From contig JAFRDE010000023.1 of assembly GCA_017403985.1 (NCBI GenBank), positions 22,601-86,600 of the forward strand: a DNA stretch of 64,000 bases, read 5' to 3'. The translations under genes were made by a program, and so were the position numbers. The stretch's first letter is position 1, and every line of letters starts with the position of its first letter. A model generated the notes under the pieces. The model was not told where the DNA came from. It did not search any database and worked only from the letters and a program-made list of their open reading frames with translations. This document shows, piece after piece, positions 8,962-16,868 of this stretch. The stretch is from Ruminococcus sp. Its GTDB lineage: Bacteria; Bacillota; Clostridia; Oscillospirales; Acutalibacteraceae.

Positions 8962-9322
8962 GCATATCCCAACCCCTCGTAGCGGTTACAAAATGCACAG
9001 CGCCCGCCGTAACGTTATCAGCGCCGAAAATAGCCTCTGCTGCAGCGCTCAACAGTTCGCTCGGATCCTTGTTGGTATCAAAGCTCTGTGATAAACCGCT
9101 TGCGCTTTCAGACGAAACGCCCATAGGTAACTGCATGATTTCGATATACCGAGTAATAAACAATCTAACGGCGGGCTGTACGTTTTCAAGATCGTCCATA
9201 TCAACCGTGATTTTTGTATTATCGGCAATCCAAGCAAGGGCGTTTTCAACGAGCAACAGGTCGACGCTGCTGTTGGTGTTAATCGGCAGACTTAGCTTTT
9301 CTGCCTTTTCTCGTGTTAGCAC
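8951..9322 (-). CDS. Head-tail adaptor-like protein
   Basis: A 123-residue helical protein beginning 'MLTREKAEKLSLPINTNSSV' with further helices carrying 'ENVQPAVRLFITRYIEIMQ'. Small helical proteins of this sort directly after the capsid gene are usually gp6/gp15-type adaptors that dock on the portal. GTG start at 9322, overlapping the previous gene by 44 bases in a different frame; both frames look genuine. Confidence 0.6.
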   Translation of the reverse strand: MLTREKAEKLSLPINTNSSVDLLLVENALAWIADNTKITVDMDDLENVQPAVRLFITRYIEIMQLPMGVSSESASGLSQSFDTNKDPSELLSAAAEAIFGADNVTAGAVHFVTATRGWDMRVR

Positions 9323-9530
9323 TTTTCTTCGCCGCCTTTTCAGCCGCAGGCGCGGCGGTTTCTACCGCTGCGTCGGGCTTAGTTTCTTCTTTCGCAGGCT
9401 CGGCTGCAACCGCCTTTTCAGCCGCAGGCGCGGCGGTTTCTACCGCTGCGTCGGGAACGGGAACAGGCGTATTTGCGGAATAGTAAACGCCGTTAGCTTT
9501 AACGGCATACGGATATGTCGTATATGTCAT
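9279..9530 (-). CDS. Small Ala/Glu/Lys-rich phage protein with an internal repeat
   Basis: An 83-residue protein starting 'MTYTTYPYAVKANGVYYSAN', a short beta hairpin-like module common in phage structural proteins, followed by two copies of 'DAAVETAAPAAEKA' separated by an acidic-basic linker, and a basic tail. The repeat is nearly identical at DNA level (9336-9380 and 9417-9455), so it arose recently or is unstable. Adjacent to the capsid gene; perhaps a capsid-associated or neck protein. Function unknown. Confidence 0.6.
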   Translation of the reverse strand: MTYTTYPYAVKANGVYYSANTPVPVPDAAVETAAPAAEKAVAAEPAKEETKPDAAVETAAPAAEKAAKKSANTRKGRKAKSAD

Positions 9531-9532
9531 GG

Positions 9533-10597
9533 TTAGGCGACCTCCAGTGCGTAGCAGTCGTCAAGGCGCTCGAAAGAGGGCAGCGTAACCTCAGAAACGG
9601 TCAGCTTCTCCTGCACGGGATCAACCGATCTTGAAACGGTAAGCGCAACGCCAGTATCAACGATAGATACGTCAGCGGCACCCTCGCCGCCTGCCTCCTC
9701 AGGAGTAGTACCGTACCAAGTCTTACCAAGCGCACCGCTCGGCAACATCATAACGATATTGTCGGGGTAGAATTTGGCAGCAACGCCGCTTTCGTTCTTG
9801 TACTGCTTGTTATAGATCACGATTGTTACGTTAAGTTCCTCCTCAACGTAAGACTTCACGCGCTTTGTCGTGTAGTTCACGGTAGCGGTAACATTCTGCG
9901 CGAGGACGCCAGACTGTACCTTTGCGGAGTTCTTAATGTAATTAAACGTGGTCTTAGACATCAGCAGCACCGCAGGACGTTCGCCGCTTGCCTGCTCCTG
10001 CGCGTCCATAGCAGTCTCCAGATCCTTAAGCGGATCACAGGTCGCGGCAGCGTTCCACTTGTCGGCTGTGGTGGTGATCTTAAGGTAATGGTTGGCTTTC
10101 CATGTACCATTAGGATCATAGTTGTATTCGTAGACAGCGCCGCCCGCTACGCCGATATTGATCTTGACGTCGCCATTCACAGGGGCGAGCAGCTGCATAC
10201 GCATACGCTCGGTTACAACCTTTGCGCCCGATACGAGGTTATCGCTGTCGTCGTAAACGTGCGAGATAACGTTAGCTGCATAGGGATCGTTGCTGTCCTG
10301 AATACGCAGGATTTCTTGTCTGTCCTCCTCGGACATAATCATGCTTTCACGGAAGAAAGCCATTTTTGTTTCGCTGACGGTGATACCGCTACGACCGCGA
10401 ATAGTCGATTTTGCGTCAAAAGACGACGCCGCGAGAGAAACAGGCAGTCCCTTGTGACCTTTAAAGAATTTCAGGTCAAGACCTGCCTTTTTATCAGCAG
10501 GGAAGAAGCCCTCGCCGAGATACGGGATCTTATTACTTGCAACCTCGGTATAGTGATCTGCTACCGCCTGCGCGGTGAAAAATTCAGAAATCTTCAT
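9533..10597 (-). CDS. Major capsid protein (capsid protein E-like)
   Basis: A 354-residue protein beginning 'MKISEFFTAQAVADHYTE', with 'NKIPYLGEGFFPADKKAGLD' and 'FFRESMIMSEEDRQEILRIQ' in the first third and the C-terminal 'YPDNIVMMLPSGALGKTWYG'. This is the arrangement of gpE-type HK97-fold shell proteins. It lies just after a decoration-like protein and the scaffold, as expected. AGGAGGT ribosome site present; high expression expected. Confidence 0.9.
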   Translation of the reverse strand: MKISEFFTAQAVADHYTEVASNKIPYLGEGFFPADKKAGLDLKFFKGHKGLPVSLAASSFDAKSTIRGRSGITVSETKMAFFRESMIMSEEDRQEILRIQDSNDPYAANVISHVYDDSDNLVSGAKVVTERMRMQLLAPVNGDVKINIGVAGGAVYEYNYDPNGTWKANHYLKITTTADKWNAAATCDPLKDLETAMDAQEQASGERPAVLLMSKTTFNYIKNSAKVQSGVLAQNVTATVNYTTKRVKSYVEEELNVTIVIYNKQYKNESGVAAKFYPDNIVMMLPSGALGKTWYGTTPEEAGGEGAADVSIVDTGVALTVSRSVDPVQEKLTVSEVTLPSFERLDDCYALEVA

Positions 10598-10616
10598 ATT
10601 GTGTTGCTACCTCCTA

Positions 10617-11213
10617 TTAAGTAGTAGTGCGGGTGTAGTAGGTCTTGCTCGCGTCAACAGAAGTGTCGTTGGTAGCAGAATACACGCCGCCGCTTTCCTC
10701 ATAGTAACCCAGCGTCTTAGGATTACCAGTCGGGGAAGTAATCGTATAGTAGGTTTTGCCGCTGTCAACGGACGTGTCGTTGGACGCGACATAGTCCTCG
10801 CCGCTCTTTTCGTAGTAACCTGAGGTTTTCGGGTTACCTGTCGGGCTTGCAACCGCGCCGAAAACGTAAGGAACAGCCGTGTAAATGTAGGTAGGCTCAT
10901 TGGTAACCATACCGTTATTCACAAAGGTAATGCCCTTTAACGCGGAATATGCGCCGCTTTCGGGAGCTGCGGGTAGTCTGGTTTTTTCGATAAAGCCGTG
11001 AATTACGATTGTGCCGTTGGGATTGTCAGCCTTGATAACGTCATGCAGAAGCACACCCTTTGCGGTTGCGTCGTTTGCAGGGATAATTGTACCTGCAGGA
11101 ATAACGCCGTCAGCGTTGGCGGTGATATTCGAGCAATCGTAAGGGACAGCTACATAGTGATCGTTAGCAAGGATAACCGCTTGCGAGCCTGCGCTCTTTT
11201 CGGTGAATTTCAT
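10617..11213 (-). CDS. Head decoration-like protein with tandem C-terminal repeats
   Basis: A 198-residue protein. The first 110 residues ('MKFTEKSAGSQAVILAND', 'DGVIPAGTIIPANDATAKGV') match the pattern of lambda gpD-like capsid decoration proteins that stabilise the shell. The rest consists of two tandem modules of about 37 residues, each with 'SPTGNPKT-GYYE-SG--Y-ATNDTSVD--KTYYT'-like sequence. Such repeats are often appended to phage surface proteins and may stick out from the capsid. Located between scaffold and major capsid. Confidence 0.75.
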   Translation of the reverse strand: MKFTEKSAGSQAVILANDHYVAVPYDCSNITANADGVIPAGTIIPANDATAKGVLLHDVIKADNPNGTIVIHGFIEKTRLPAAPESGAYSALKGITFVNNGMVTNEPTYIYTAVPYVFGAVASPTGNPKTSGYYEKSGEDYVASNDTSVDSGKTYYTITSPTGNPKTLGYYEESGGVYSATNDTSVDASKTYYTRTTT

Positions 11214-11216
11214 TTA

Positions 11217-11984
11217 TTACTTGCCTCCTATGCCGTAATGTGCCAAAACGTCGTTGGCTTTCTTGTCCTGTTCAGCCCTCTGCTTGCCGAGCTTCACAGC
11301 AAATTTGTTTTTATCCTTGTCGTCGCCGCCGTCACCGTCGTCGGAGCCGTTCGGGTTGCGTCCGTTATTCTTGAAACGTTCATCAACCTTTGCAGCTACA
11401 ACGGCGCTGATATAATCGCCGACAGCCTTGACCTTAGCTTTTATGGTTTCCTCGGTGTCGCCGTTGCCAGTGACAACAAGGTCAACAAGTGCAAGCGCCT
11501 TGTCGCTGCCGTCGTCCAATCCTGCCTCTTTGATCGCCGTGATAGCAAAATAGCGGTTTTCCTTATCGGTAATCGCCTTTTCACGATCTGCAAGCTCCTT
11601 TTCGTGGTTCTTGCGTGCAACTTCTGCAAGCTCGTCGTCGGTCAGCTTATCTTTTTGCAGGGCTTCAAGTGCCTTTTTGGTTTCAGCGTGTGCTTTACGT
11701 TCTTTCGCTAACGCCTTGTCAATTTCCGACTGGATATACTTCTGGAGCTTTTCGCTGCCAGTTTCTTTACCCTTGTCGTCGCCCTTGCCTCCCTTGTCGG
11801 CGGGATCGGTATCATCGGTGCCGCCCTCGCCGCCCTTGCCGCTTGTATCATCAGTGCCGCCGTCAGATCCACCGTTCCCGTCGTCGCCGCCGTCGCCATG
11901 TGCGAACAGCTGCAGGTTGATCGGGTACAGTCCGTGCCGCGCCTGATTCGTTACCGCGTCAAGGGTTTCCATGATTTCTGCCAT
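11217..11984 (-). CDS. Phage scaffolding protein (DUF4355-like)
   Basis: A 255-residue protein when started at the ATG at 11984, which has AAGGAGGTC nine bases upstream; an earlier start at 12041 lacks such a site. It has 'NLQLFAHG' near residue 22, a low-complexity Gly/Asp linker (about 30-70), and a long charged helix with 'ELADREKAITDKENRYFAIT', typical of scaffold proteins that guide capsid assembly and then leave or are cut. The 'PINLQLFAH' motif recurs in the MuF protein. Placement before decoration and capsid genes supports the call. Confidence 0.85.
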   Translation of the reverse strand: MAEIMETLDAVTNQARHGLYPINLQLFAHGDGGDDGNGGSDGGTDDTSGKGGEGGTDDTDPADKGGKGDDKGKETGSEKLQKYIQSEIDKALAKERKAHAETKKALEALQKDKLTDDELAEVARKNHEKELADREKAITDKENRYFAITAIKEAGLDDGSDKALALVDLVVTGNGDTEETIKAKVKAVGDYISAVVAAKVDERFKNNGRNPNGSDDGDGGDDKDKNKFAVKLGKQRAEQDKKANDVLAHYGIGGK

Positions 11985-12054
11985 ATTTATTGACCTCCTT
12001 AATCCGTATAGAATTTGTAAGCGCCTCCATATAGAAAGCATATGGCAATAAAAA

Positions 12055-12079
12055 AAGGCACACCGTATAGATGTACCTT
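12055..12079 (-). terminator. Rho-independent terminator before scaffold gene
   Basis: On the minus strand AAGGTACA pairs with TGTGCCTT across a nine-base loop (one G-U pair), followed by a run of seven T. It is the second of two hairpins between the 83-residue gene and the scaffold gene. Confidence 0.6.
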
Positions 12080-12102
12080 GATTTATAAAGTTTTGCGCAT
12101 AG

Positions 12103-12193
12103 AAAAAGGCGACATTTCTGCCGCCTTAAACTACGCAAATATTATAAGGAGAAATCCACATGAAAAAAGTAGTAATCACATAAAATCTCACTA
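12103..12193 (-). ncRNA. Putative short terminated leader or small RNA
   Basis: A good minus promoter (12200-12228) would start RNA near 12193, and a hairpin with T-run ends it near 12103, giving about 90 nt with no minus-strand gene in it. The predicted RNA contains TTTCTCCTTA, complementary to a Shine-Dalgarno sequence. It may be an attenuated leader of the scaffold-capsid operon or a separate small RNA. Nothing but sequence signals supports it. Confidence 0.4.
12106..12127 (-). terminator. Rho-independent terminator after the MuF/83-residue gene pair
   Basis: AAGGCG and CGCCTT form a stem around a ten-base loop, with a T-run following on the minus strand. It lies about 70-90 bases downstream of the promoter at 12200-12228. 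Confidence 0.65.
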
Positions 12194-12199
12194 TAACAT

Positions 12200-12228
12200 A
12201 TTATAACATTTTTAACTTTTTTCTGCAA
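12200..12228 (-). promoter_or_regulatory. Minus-strand sigma-70-type promoter
   Basis: TTGCAG (-35, 12228-12223), 17-base spacer, TATAAT (-10, 12205-12200). It reads toward the scaffold gene but meets two terminators first. Confidence 0.6.
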
Positions 12229-12245
12229 TAGGTTTGCAAAATAAA

Positions 12246-12497
12246 TTATGCGCTTTGTCTTTCTATTTCTTCTCGTTTCTGCCCGACCTCTAACGCAAAA
12301 AGCAAGATGTTTGAATAACTGACATCTTTACCCTTGTCAATATAATCAATAATCAGCTGCCTATCAGAATCAACCGCGCTTTGTGATAATACGCCAAAGA
12401 AATAATCATCTTCATTAGAAAACGCCTTTAACTTTTCGATAAGTTCAAGCGTAACTTTCGACGGGTTATTATTTTTGCAGTATTCTTTTAGTGTCAT
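12246..12497 (-). CDS. Small acidic protein coupled to the MuF gene; candidate immunity protein
   Basis: An 83-residue protein with no motif that I recognise; helical with 'SKVTLELIEKLKAFSN' and 'YSNILLFALEVGQKREEIE'. Its ATG overlaps the stop of the MuF head-protein gene (ATGA), so both are made together, and the GGAAAG ribosome site lies inside the MuF C-terminal codons. A terminator follows. Placement directly after a MuF protein with an extra toxin-like C-terminal domain suggests an immunity protein; this is inference. Alternatively, it is an unrelated small morphogenesis protein. Confidence 0.65.
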   Translation of the reverse strand: MTLKEYCKNNNPSKVTLELIEKLKAFSNEDDYFFGVLSQSAVDSDRQLIIDYIDKGKDVSYSNILLFALEVGQKREEIERQSA

Positions 12498-13717
12498 TGT
12501 ATTCGCTTCTTTCCTATAATACGATAGTCACCAAAGCCGTTGTTTTCTACCATGTATACATAGTTTCCGATAGCTTTACTGAATACCTCGTTTGCCTTTT
12601 GCTCTGCTGTTAGATGTGTCGAAATCTCGCTCATAACGTGTGCATATTCCGCTTTGGGTAACTGGATTGTCGGGAAGTTTGACGACGAATGAGCAAATAG
12701 TTGTAAATTCACGGGCAAAGTTCCTGTTTTCATTGTACCACTATTTGAGGATTTTGCAACATTTTTTACAGTATCTTTCGCCGTCATTTTTTCGTATTCC
12801 GACCGCTTCATAACCTTGTATTCTACAAAGCAGCGGCAGTTACAGTCGTGACGGGCTACACCGCTTTGTGAGGGGCATTTAGCCTTGACATCAGGCTCCA
12901 ACTTGAAATCCTCGTCCGCAAGCACGGCGACGCCCTCCATTTTCATATGGTTAGCGCCGTTTTTTGATAGTGTAGTTTTCCACCCTTTCTTTGTCTTGCG
13001 GCGCTGCTGCGGTCTGACACGCTCGTCTTTCATGGTGCGCCATATCTTTACCATAACAAGGTCGCTGCCCTCCAAGCCCTCGTTGACGAAAACAGCGCTA
13101 TCATACATACCCGTTTCCATGTTGCGGTGTGTTTCGGTACGCACGATATTATTAGCCTTTTTCATGCTGAAATCAAGGCGCTCGGAGATTTTCTTAGCGA
13201 TAACGTCCTGACGATCACCGTTTATCATGCCTATAGTAAGCTCCTGCTTAATCTGATATACAATATCTGCCCGCTGCCGCTCCAGTAATGGCGGCAGCGT
13301 CAGCTTTGTAATACCGTTTTCATACATCCGCTTGATAACACGGGGGTTTGCTTTAATTGTCGATAATGCGGCTGCAGCGTCGGCACCGTTTGAGGTTACA
13401 GCCTTATACAACCCTTTGTAGCAATCTGTATATACCTTTTCGCATAGATCGCTGATTTCAGCTTGCAGTTCGGGTGTAATGCTACTGACACGCTCGCTGA
13501 TTTCTTCCAAAAAGCGAGCCTCCCTTACCTTTTCCTCTATGCTGCCATAGAATAAGGCACCATCAGGATCCGCGTGTTCCACAAATTCGTCTGCGAGCAT
13601 GGCGGTTAGGTCTTTTCTTAGGCTTTTGTATATCTTTTCGATCTTCTTTTCCGTTAATACTTCCCTGTGGGCTTGAATACGCCGCAGGTCGTACAACAGG
13701 CTCGCAAGTGACGCCAT
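12494..13717 (-). CDS. Minor head protein, MuF domain with extra C-terminal domain
   Basis: A 407-residue protein. Residues of about 1-190 form the helical portal-associated part. The MuF-type module (about 190-310) has 'NIVRTETHRNMETGMYD' and ends in the cysteine-rich 'SGVARHDCNCRCFVEYKV', characteristic of SPP1 gp7/Mu gpF relatives that enter the capsid with the portal. After it comes 'LPVNLQLFAH' and a separate domain of about 60 residues ('LPKAEYAHVMSEISTHLT', 'IGNYVYMVENNGFGDYRIIG'). Such tails on MuF proteins are often toxin effectors. Standard order portal-MuF; the coupled small gene follows. Confidence 0.9.
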   Translation of the reverse strand: MASLASLLYDLRRIQAHREVLTEKKIEKIYKSLRKDLTAMLADEFVEHADPDGALFYGSIEEKVREARFLEEISERVSSITPELQAEISDLCEKVYTDCYKGLYKAVTSNGADAAAALSTIKANPRVIKRMYENGITKLTLPPLLERQRADIVYQIKQELTIGMINGDRQDVIAKKISERLDFSMKKANNIVRTETHRNMETGMYDSAVFVNEGLEGSDLVMVKIWRTMKDERVRPQQRRKTKKGWKTTLSKNGANHMKMEGVAVLADEDFKLEPDVKAKCPSQSGVARHDCNCRCFVEYKVMKRSEYEKMTAKDTVKNVAKSSNSGTMKTGTLPVNLQLFAHSSSNFPTIQLPKAEYAHVMSEISTHLTAEQKANEVFSKAIGNYVYMVENNGFGDYRIIGKKRIQ

Positions 13718-13730
13718 AGATTACGCCCCC

Positions 13731-15203
13731 TTATTCGTCGCCGCCCTCGGTGTCGTCGGTTTCGTTATCCTGATCGCTGATACCGCCGCTCGGCAGGCTT
13801 TTAAGGATTTTGTCGTATTCGTCTACCATGTTTTCGTCCTTTTCGTTTTCGATTTCTTCCATAACCTCGTCAACATCATCAATAAACGAAAGCAGACCGA
13901 ATACAATACGCTTAGGCAAGCCCGCAGAAATCAAGGTTGACGCCGCTTGCGCCTCGTTGACAATATTAAGCGGGAAATTGCGCTTGAAATCCATTGTGAT
14001 ATGCAGCGGGTCAACGTGCTTTTCGCGCTTCTCCCATGCCGAACAAAGCACCTGCCACATATATTGTGCCGCGTCCATAACGTTAGCTTGAAACATACCG
14101 CACTTTGTTTCTAACCCGTGCAGTTTGAATTTTAGCGACACGCCTGACGCGCTGCCGAAAGTTTCATCATTAAGGTTAGGCGTCTTAGAAAAACGGTATA
14201 TATTGTCCTCGGTATGCTTAATGTGATGTTCGGTAAAGGCGTCGTTGATATCCTTAGTGAGAAAATATACCTTGCGATTCGTCTGCGTACCTGCAGGCGG
14301 CATTTTGATCGCGCCTGTATTGCGGGCTTTGTTGATTTCTTCATCTTCTATCTTGATACCGTCGAATATCATATAGGCATGAACAAAGCCCTCTAACTCG
14401 TTGGAATTATCCGACATGATTTTATCGTAGTCGTCAATCAGATACAGCACCTTTTCGGCGTCGCCGAGCATTTCTTCATTGTTGACAATGATCTGCAGCG
14501 GGCAAAGATCGAAACAATGCTCTTTTTTGTCTTTCAGCTCAAGCGAATTTAAGCCGCCCCGATAGATATATACATAGGTTTCGTCGTAAAACTCAACAAC
14601 CCATGTTTTCTTATTGTTAATGTCCCTGCGACGGAAATACCTGATAGCATACTCAGGCTCGGCAAGACTTACGTCGGACAGTACAATCGTTTCATAGGGC
14701 TTTGTTATCAAACAGCGCTCGGCACCCTGTTTGTCGATATAAAAAAGGCGTCCGACATAGCCGCAGGTAGCGGCAAGTTTTGTGAGCGCCATATCTTTAC
14801 CGTACATATTATTTCGGGTTGTAAAGTCCGTAACGGTACGGGTTGCGTCTGTAACACCGCTTTCGCCGCCTGTGTCCTCCTGCGCTTCTTCGCCCTTGCT
14901 GTACGAGTATGTGATAGCCTTACCCGCGAAATAACCTGTCTTGAAATCAACGATTTCACCGACGAAATCATTGTTGATCTTGTTATTGATCGGGTTTTCT
15001 CCTGTAAAGTGCGGTTTACGGGAGAATATCGGCACAGCGTCCTCGGTTGCCTTATACCGCCGATACATATTGCGGTTGTAAAGGGCGTTTTCTTTGTGCC
15101 GCGTGATAATGCGGTTTAACAGCTCGGGCGTGATACCGTTCTCCCGTATAGCGTCAAGCTCGGCTGAATAATCGGGATATTCTTGTAATCTGTTTCTGCT
15201 CAT
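13731..15203 (-). CDS. Portal protein (SPP1 gp6-like)
   Basis: A 490-residue protein forming the DNA gate at one capsid vertex. Features: 'ITRHKENALYNRNMYRRY' and 'NPINNKINNDFVGEIVDFKT' near the start, a core with 'IDDYDKIMSDNSNELEGFVH', a 'SGVSLKFKLHGLETKC' stretch and an acidic C-terminus. This is the SPP1-type portal pattern and length. It lies between terminase and MuF genes and overlaps the 48-residue zinc-ribbon gene by ATGA. Confidence 0.92.
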   Translation of the reverse strand: MSRNRLQEYPDYSAELDAIRENGITPELLNRIITRHKENALYNRNMYRRYKATEDAVPIFSRKPHFTGENPINNKINNDFVGEIVDFKTGYFAGKAITYSYSKGEEAQEDTGGESGVTDATRTVTDFTTRNNMYGKDMALTKLAATCGYVGRLFYIDKQGAERCLITKPYETIVLSDVSLAEPEYAIRYFRRRDINNKKTWVVEFYDETYVYIYRGGLNSLELKDKKEHCFDLCPLQIIVNNEEMLGDAEKVLYLIDDYDKIMSDNSNELEGFVHAYMIFDGIKIEDEEINKARNTGAIKMPPAGTQTNRKVYFLTKDINDAFTEHHIKHTEDNIYRFSKTPNLNDETFGSASGVSLKFKLHGLETKCGMFQANVMDAAQYMWQVLCSAWEKREKHVDPLHITMDFKRNFPLNIVNEAQAASTLISAGLPKRIVFGLLSFIDDVDEVMEEIENEKDENMVDEYDKILKSLPSGGISDQDNETDDTEGGDE

Positions 15204-15346
15204 TTCTTTTTACCCTTTCTTTTTGGTTTCTGTTTATAGTTCGGTAATTTGCGGTCAAACAAAATGCGCCCGTCTGCAAGCCTTGTCAGCCCGCAGCGGG
15301 TGCATACCGTTACCTCGTCTACCTTGATCCAGTTATGCGGACACAT
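15200..15346 (-). CDS. 48-residue zinc-ribbon-like phage protein
   Basis: Very short gene fitted between the metallopeptidase and portal genes: its ATG overlaps the preceding stop (TGATG) and its stop overlaps the portal start (ATGA). The protein starts 'MCPHNWIKVDEVTVCTRCG', giving Cys2, His4, Cys15 and Cys18 as a possible zinc site, and ends in a very basic tail. Perfect tight spacing on both sides is the best evidence that it is translated. Possible nucleic-acid or terminase/portal accessory role; unknown. Confidence 0.65.
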   Translation of the reverse strand: MCPHNWIKVDEVTVCTRCGLTRLADGRILFDRKLPNYKQKPKRKGKKK

Positions 15347-15675
15347 CAGATACACCCCGCTTTTTTAAACACTTCAAGCATTTTCGGGAATTGTACCGCT
15401 ATCCAATCAACGTATGTTTCGTCGTGACCTGACGACGGGTGTGTGAAATTCTCATGTAAGCCGCTCTCAAAAAGGAAAGCGTGTATAATTTCGTGACGCA
15501 GCACTTTTCGTTTATACGCCTCGTAATCGTCCAGTTCGCTATCATCAGGCGAGTTATCTATAACGATCAACTTTGACGTTTTATCACAATACCCGTCATG
15601 GTCTTTCAGGTAAGCGTCCTCGCTTCGTGTGCGTTCTTCTATGGTGTATTCTGTGCCTAATATGCTTACGATCAT
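15346..15675 (-). CDS. Zincin-type metallopeptidase-like protein
   Basis: A 109-residue protein with the zinc-peptidase helix 'LRHEIIHAFLFESGLHE' (HExxH at about residues 61-65) and a downstream acidic 'HDETYVDWIA' that may give the third ligand. It is a minimal zincin domain of the kind found beside terminases in many Firmicute phages. Role unknown, perhaps cleaving a regulator or a capsid protein. Sits between the large terminase and the zinc-ribbon gene in the same operon. Confidence 0.75.
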   Translation of the reverse strand: MIVSILGTEYTIEERTRSEDAYLKDHDGYCDKTSKLIVIDNSPDDSELDDYEAYKRKVLRHEIIHAFLFESGLHENFTHPSSGHDETYVDWIAVQFPKMLEVFKKAGCI

Positions 15676-15686
15676 AAATCCTCCTA

Positions 15687-16868
15687 TTAAATGCGCTTGC
15701 CTGCAACAACCTCAGCGCTGCCGAGTATTTCATCACACAGCGCATAGCGCAAGGCGTCGAGCCAGTGGTTATTTTTATCGACGGGAACATTCATAACGTT
15801 ACCGTCCTTATCCTGTTTCCAGTGATACTGTTCGATCTCGTTCTTGAAATTCTGACAGCGCACATCAATAATGATTTCATATCCCTGCAGCCACCGTATA
15901 CCGCGCCTGATACTGTCAGCACCCTTGATACACGGTATAGCGTTAAGCCCTCGGCTGCTCAAATAGTCTATCGTTCGCGGCTCGGCTTCGTCGCAGCTGA
16001 TATACTCGTGATTGCACATATCAAAACAAAGATCGGCAAGCTCGTCGTCTGACATTCCTGCAGCGCCGCCCTCTTTAAAGACATATATTTTCTTTCGCTT
16101 CTTATCCAAATGACATTTTAACAGGGCGTTCGGGTCAACAGAATATCCGAAATCAAGCCCGTTGCATACATGATCGAAAGAAGCTGTTACGCTGCTTAAA
16201 TCCTCGACGCGCCAATTCTTGAAAATGACGTTACCAAGAATACCCCAATTTCCGAGGGTGTATACTTCATAGAAATACTTATCGTCCTCGTTTTCAAGCT
16301 GCTCTATATCTTCGGGCGTCAGATACAGGTTATCTTTATATGTGGTCTTGACGATCAGCAGGTCTTTGTCCTTATAAACGTTCTGCCCGTCAATCCAATT
16401 CTTGAAATACTCCTTATACAGATAATGGCTTTTCAAGATCGGGTTAAATGCAAGGTAAATGTGCTTGCTTATCTTAGAACGACCACGCAGACGCTTTTTA
16501 AGCTGCTTTATCGCGTCCCGTTTAACCTCTGTTGCTTCTTCAACAAAAACACGCTCAATAACGCCGACCTCTGGAGAAACAGACTTGATTTTTTCGGGAT
16601 CGTCAAGCCCCGCAAATAATATCTGCTTACCGTTTAGCTTATTGGTGATAACCATTTCAGAGGTGTTTATCTTATACCATTGAAGCAAACCCGCTTTAAT
16701 AATGGCTTTCTTGACCTCGTTAAATACCGATTTACGCAGCGTCTTTGCAACATTACGGCAAACAAGCCAATTTGCGCCGTCCATATTATCAAGCACAATC
16801 TTTTGCGCCAAAAAATACGATTTTCCCGACGACGAGCCGCCGAAAAAAATCTGCATATACTGCGGCAT
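15687..16868 (-). CDS. terL: Terminase large subunit (PBSX family)
   Basis: 393 residues from the first ATG. The packaging ATPase has Walker A 'FFGGSSSGKSYFLAQK' near the N-terminus, Walker B-like 'ERVFVEEATEV' (about 126-136), and a C-terminal nuclease part with 'NGLDFGYSVDPNAL' and '...NNHWLDALRYALCDE'. The ATG at 16868 has no ribosome site. The frame continues upstream for about 24 codons ('...TTRPQYNINFKINPAYLPYL'), which resembles normal TerL N-termini, to an ATT codon at 16940 seven bases after AAGGGGG; the true start may therefore be non-canonical. Confidence 0.95.
   Translation of the reverse strand: MPQYMQIFFGGSSSGKSYFLAQKIVLDNMDGANWLVCRNVAKTLRKSVFNEVKKAIIKAGLLQWYKINTSEMVITNKLNGKQILFAGLDDPEKIKSVSPEVGVIERVFVEEATEVKRDAIKQLKKRLRGRSKISKHIYLAFNPILKSHYLYKEYFKNWIDGQNVYKDKDLLIVKTTYKDNLYLTPEDIEQLENEDDKYFYEVYTLGNWGILGNVIFKNWRVEDLSSVTASFDHVCNGLDFGYSVDPNALLKCHLDKKRKKIYVFKEGGAAGMSDDELADLCFDMCNHEYISCDEAEPRTIDYLSSRGLNAIPCIKGADSIRRGIRWLQGYEIIIDVRCQNFKNEIEQYHWKQDKDGNVMNVPVDKNNHWLDALRYALCDEILGSAEVVAGKRI

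Noticed and set aside
12143-12183. Seven-codon plus-strand mini-gene (MKKVVIT) with a perfect AAGGAG site
   Set aside because: Too short to support, opposite to all nearby genes and without a clear promoter; noted only because its ribosome site is the complement of the CU-rich part of the proposed short RNA.
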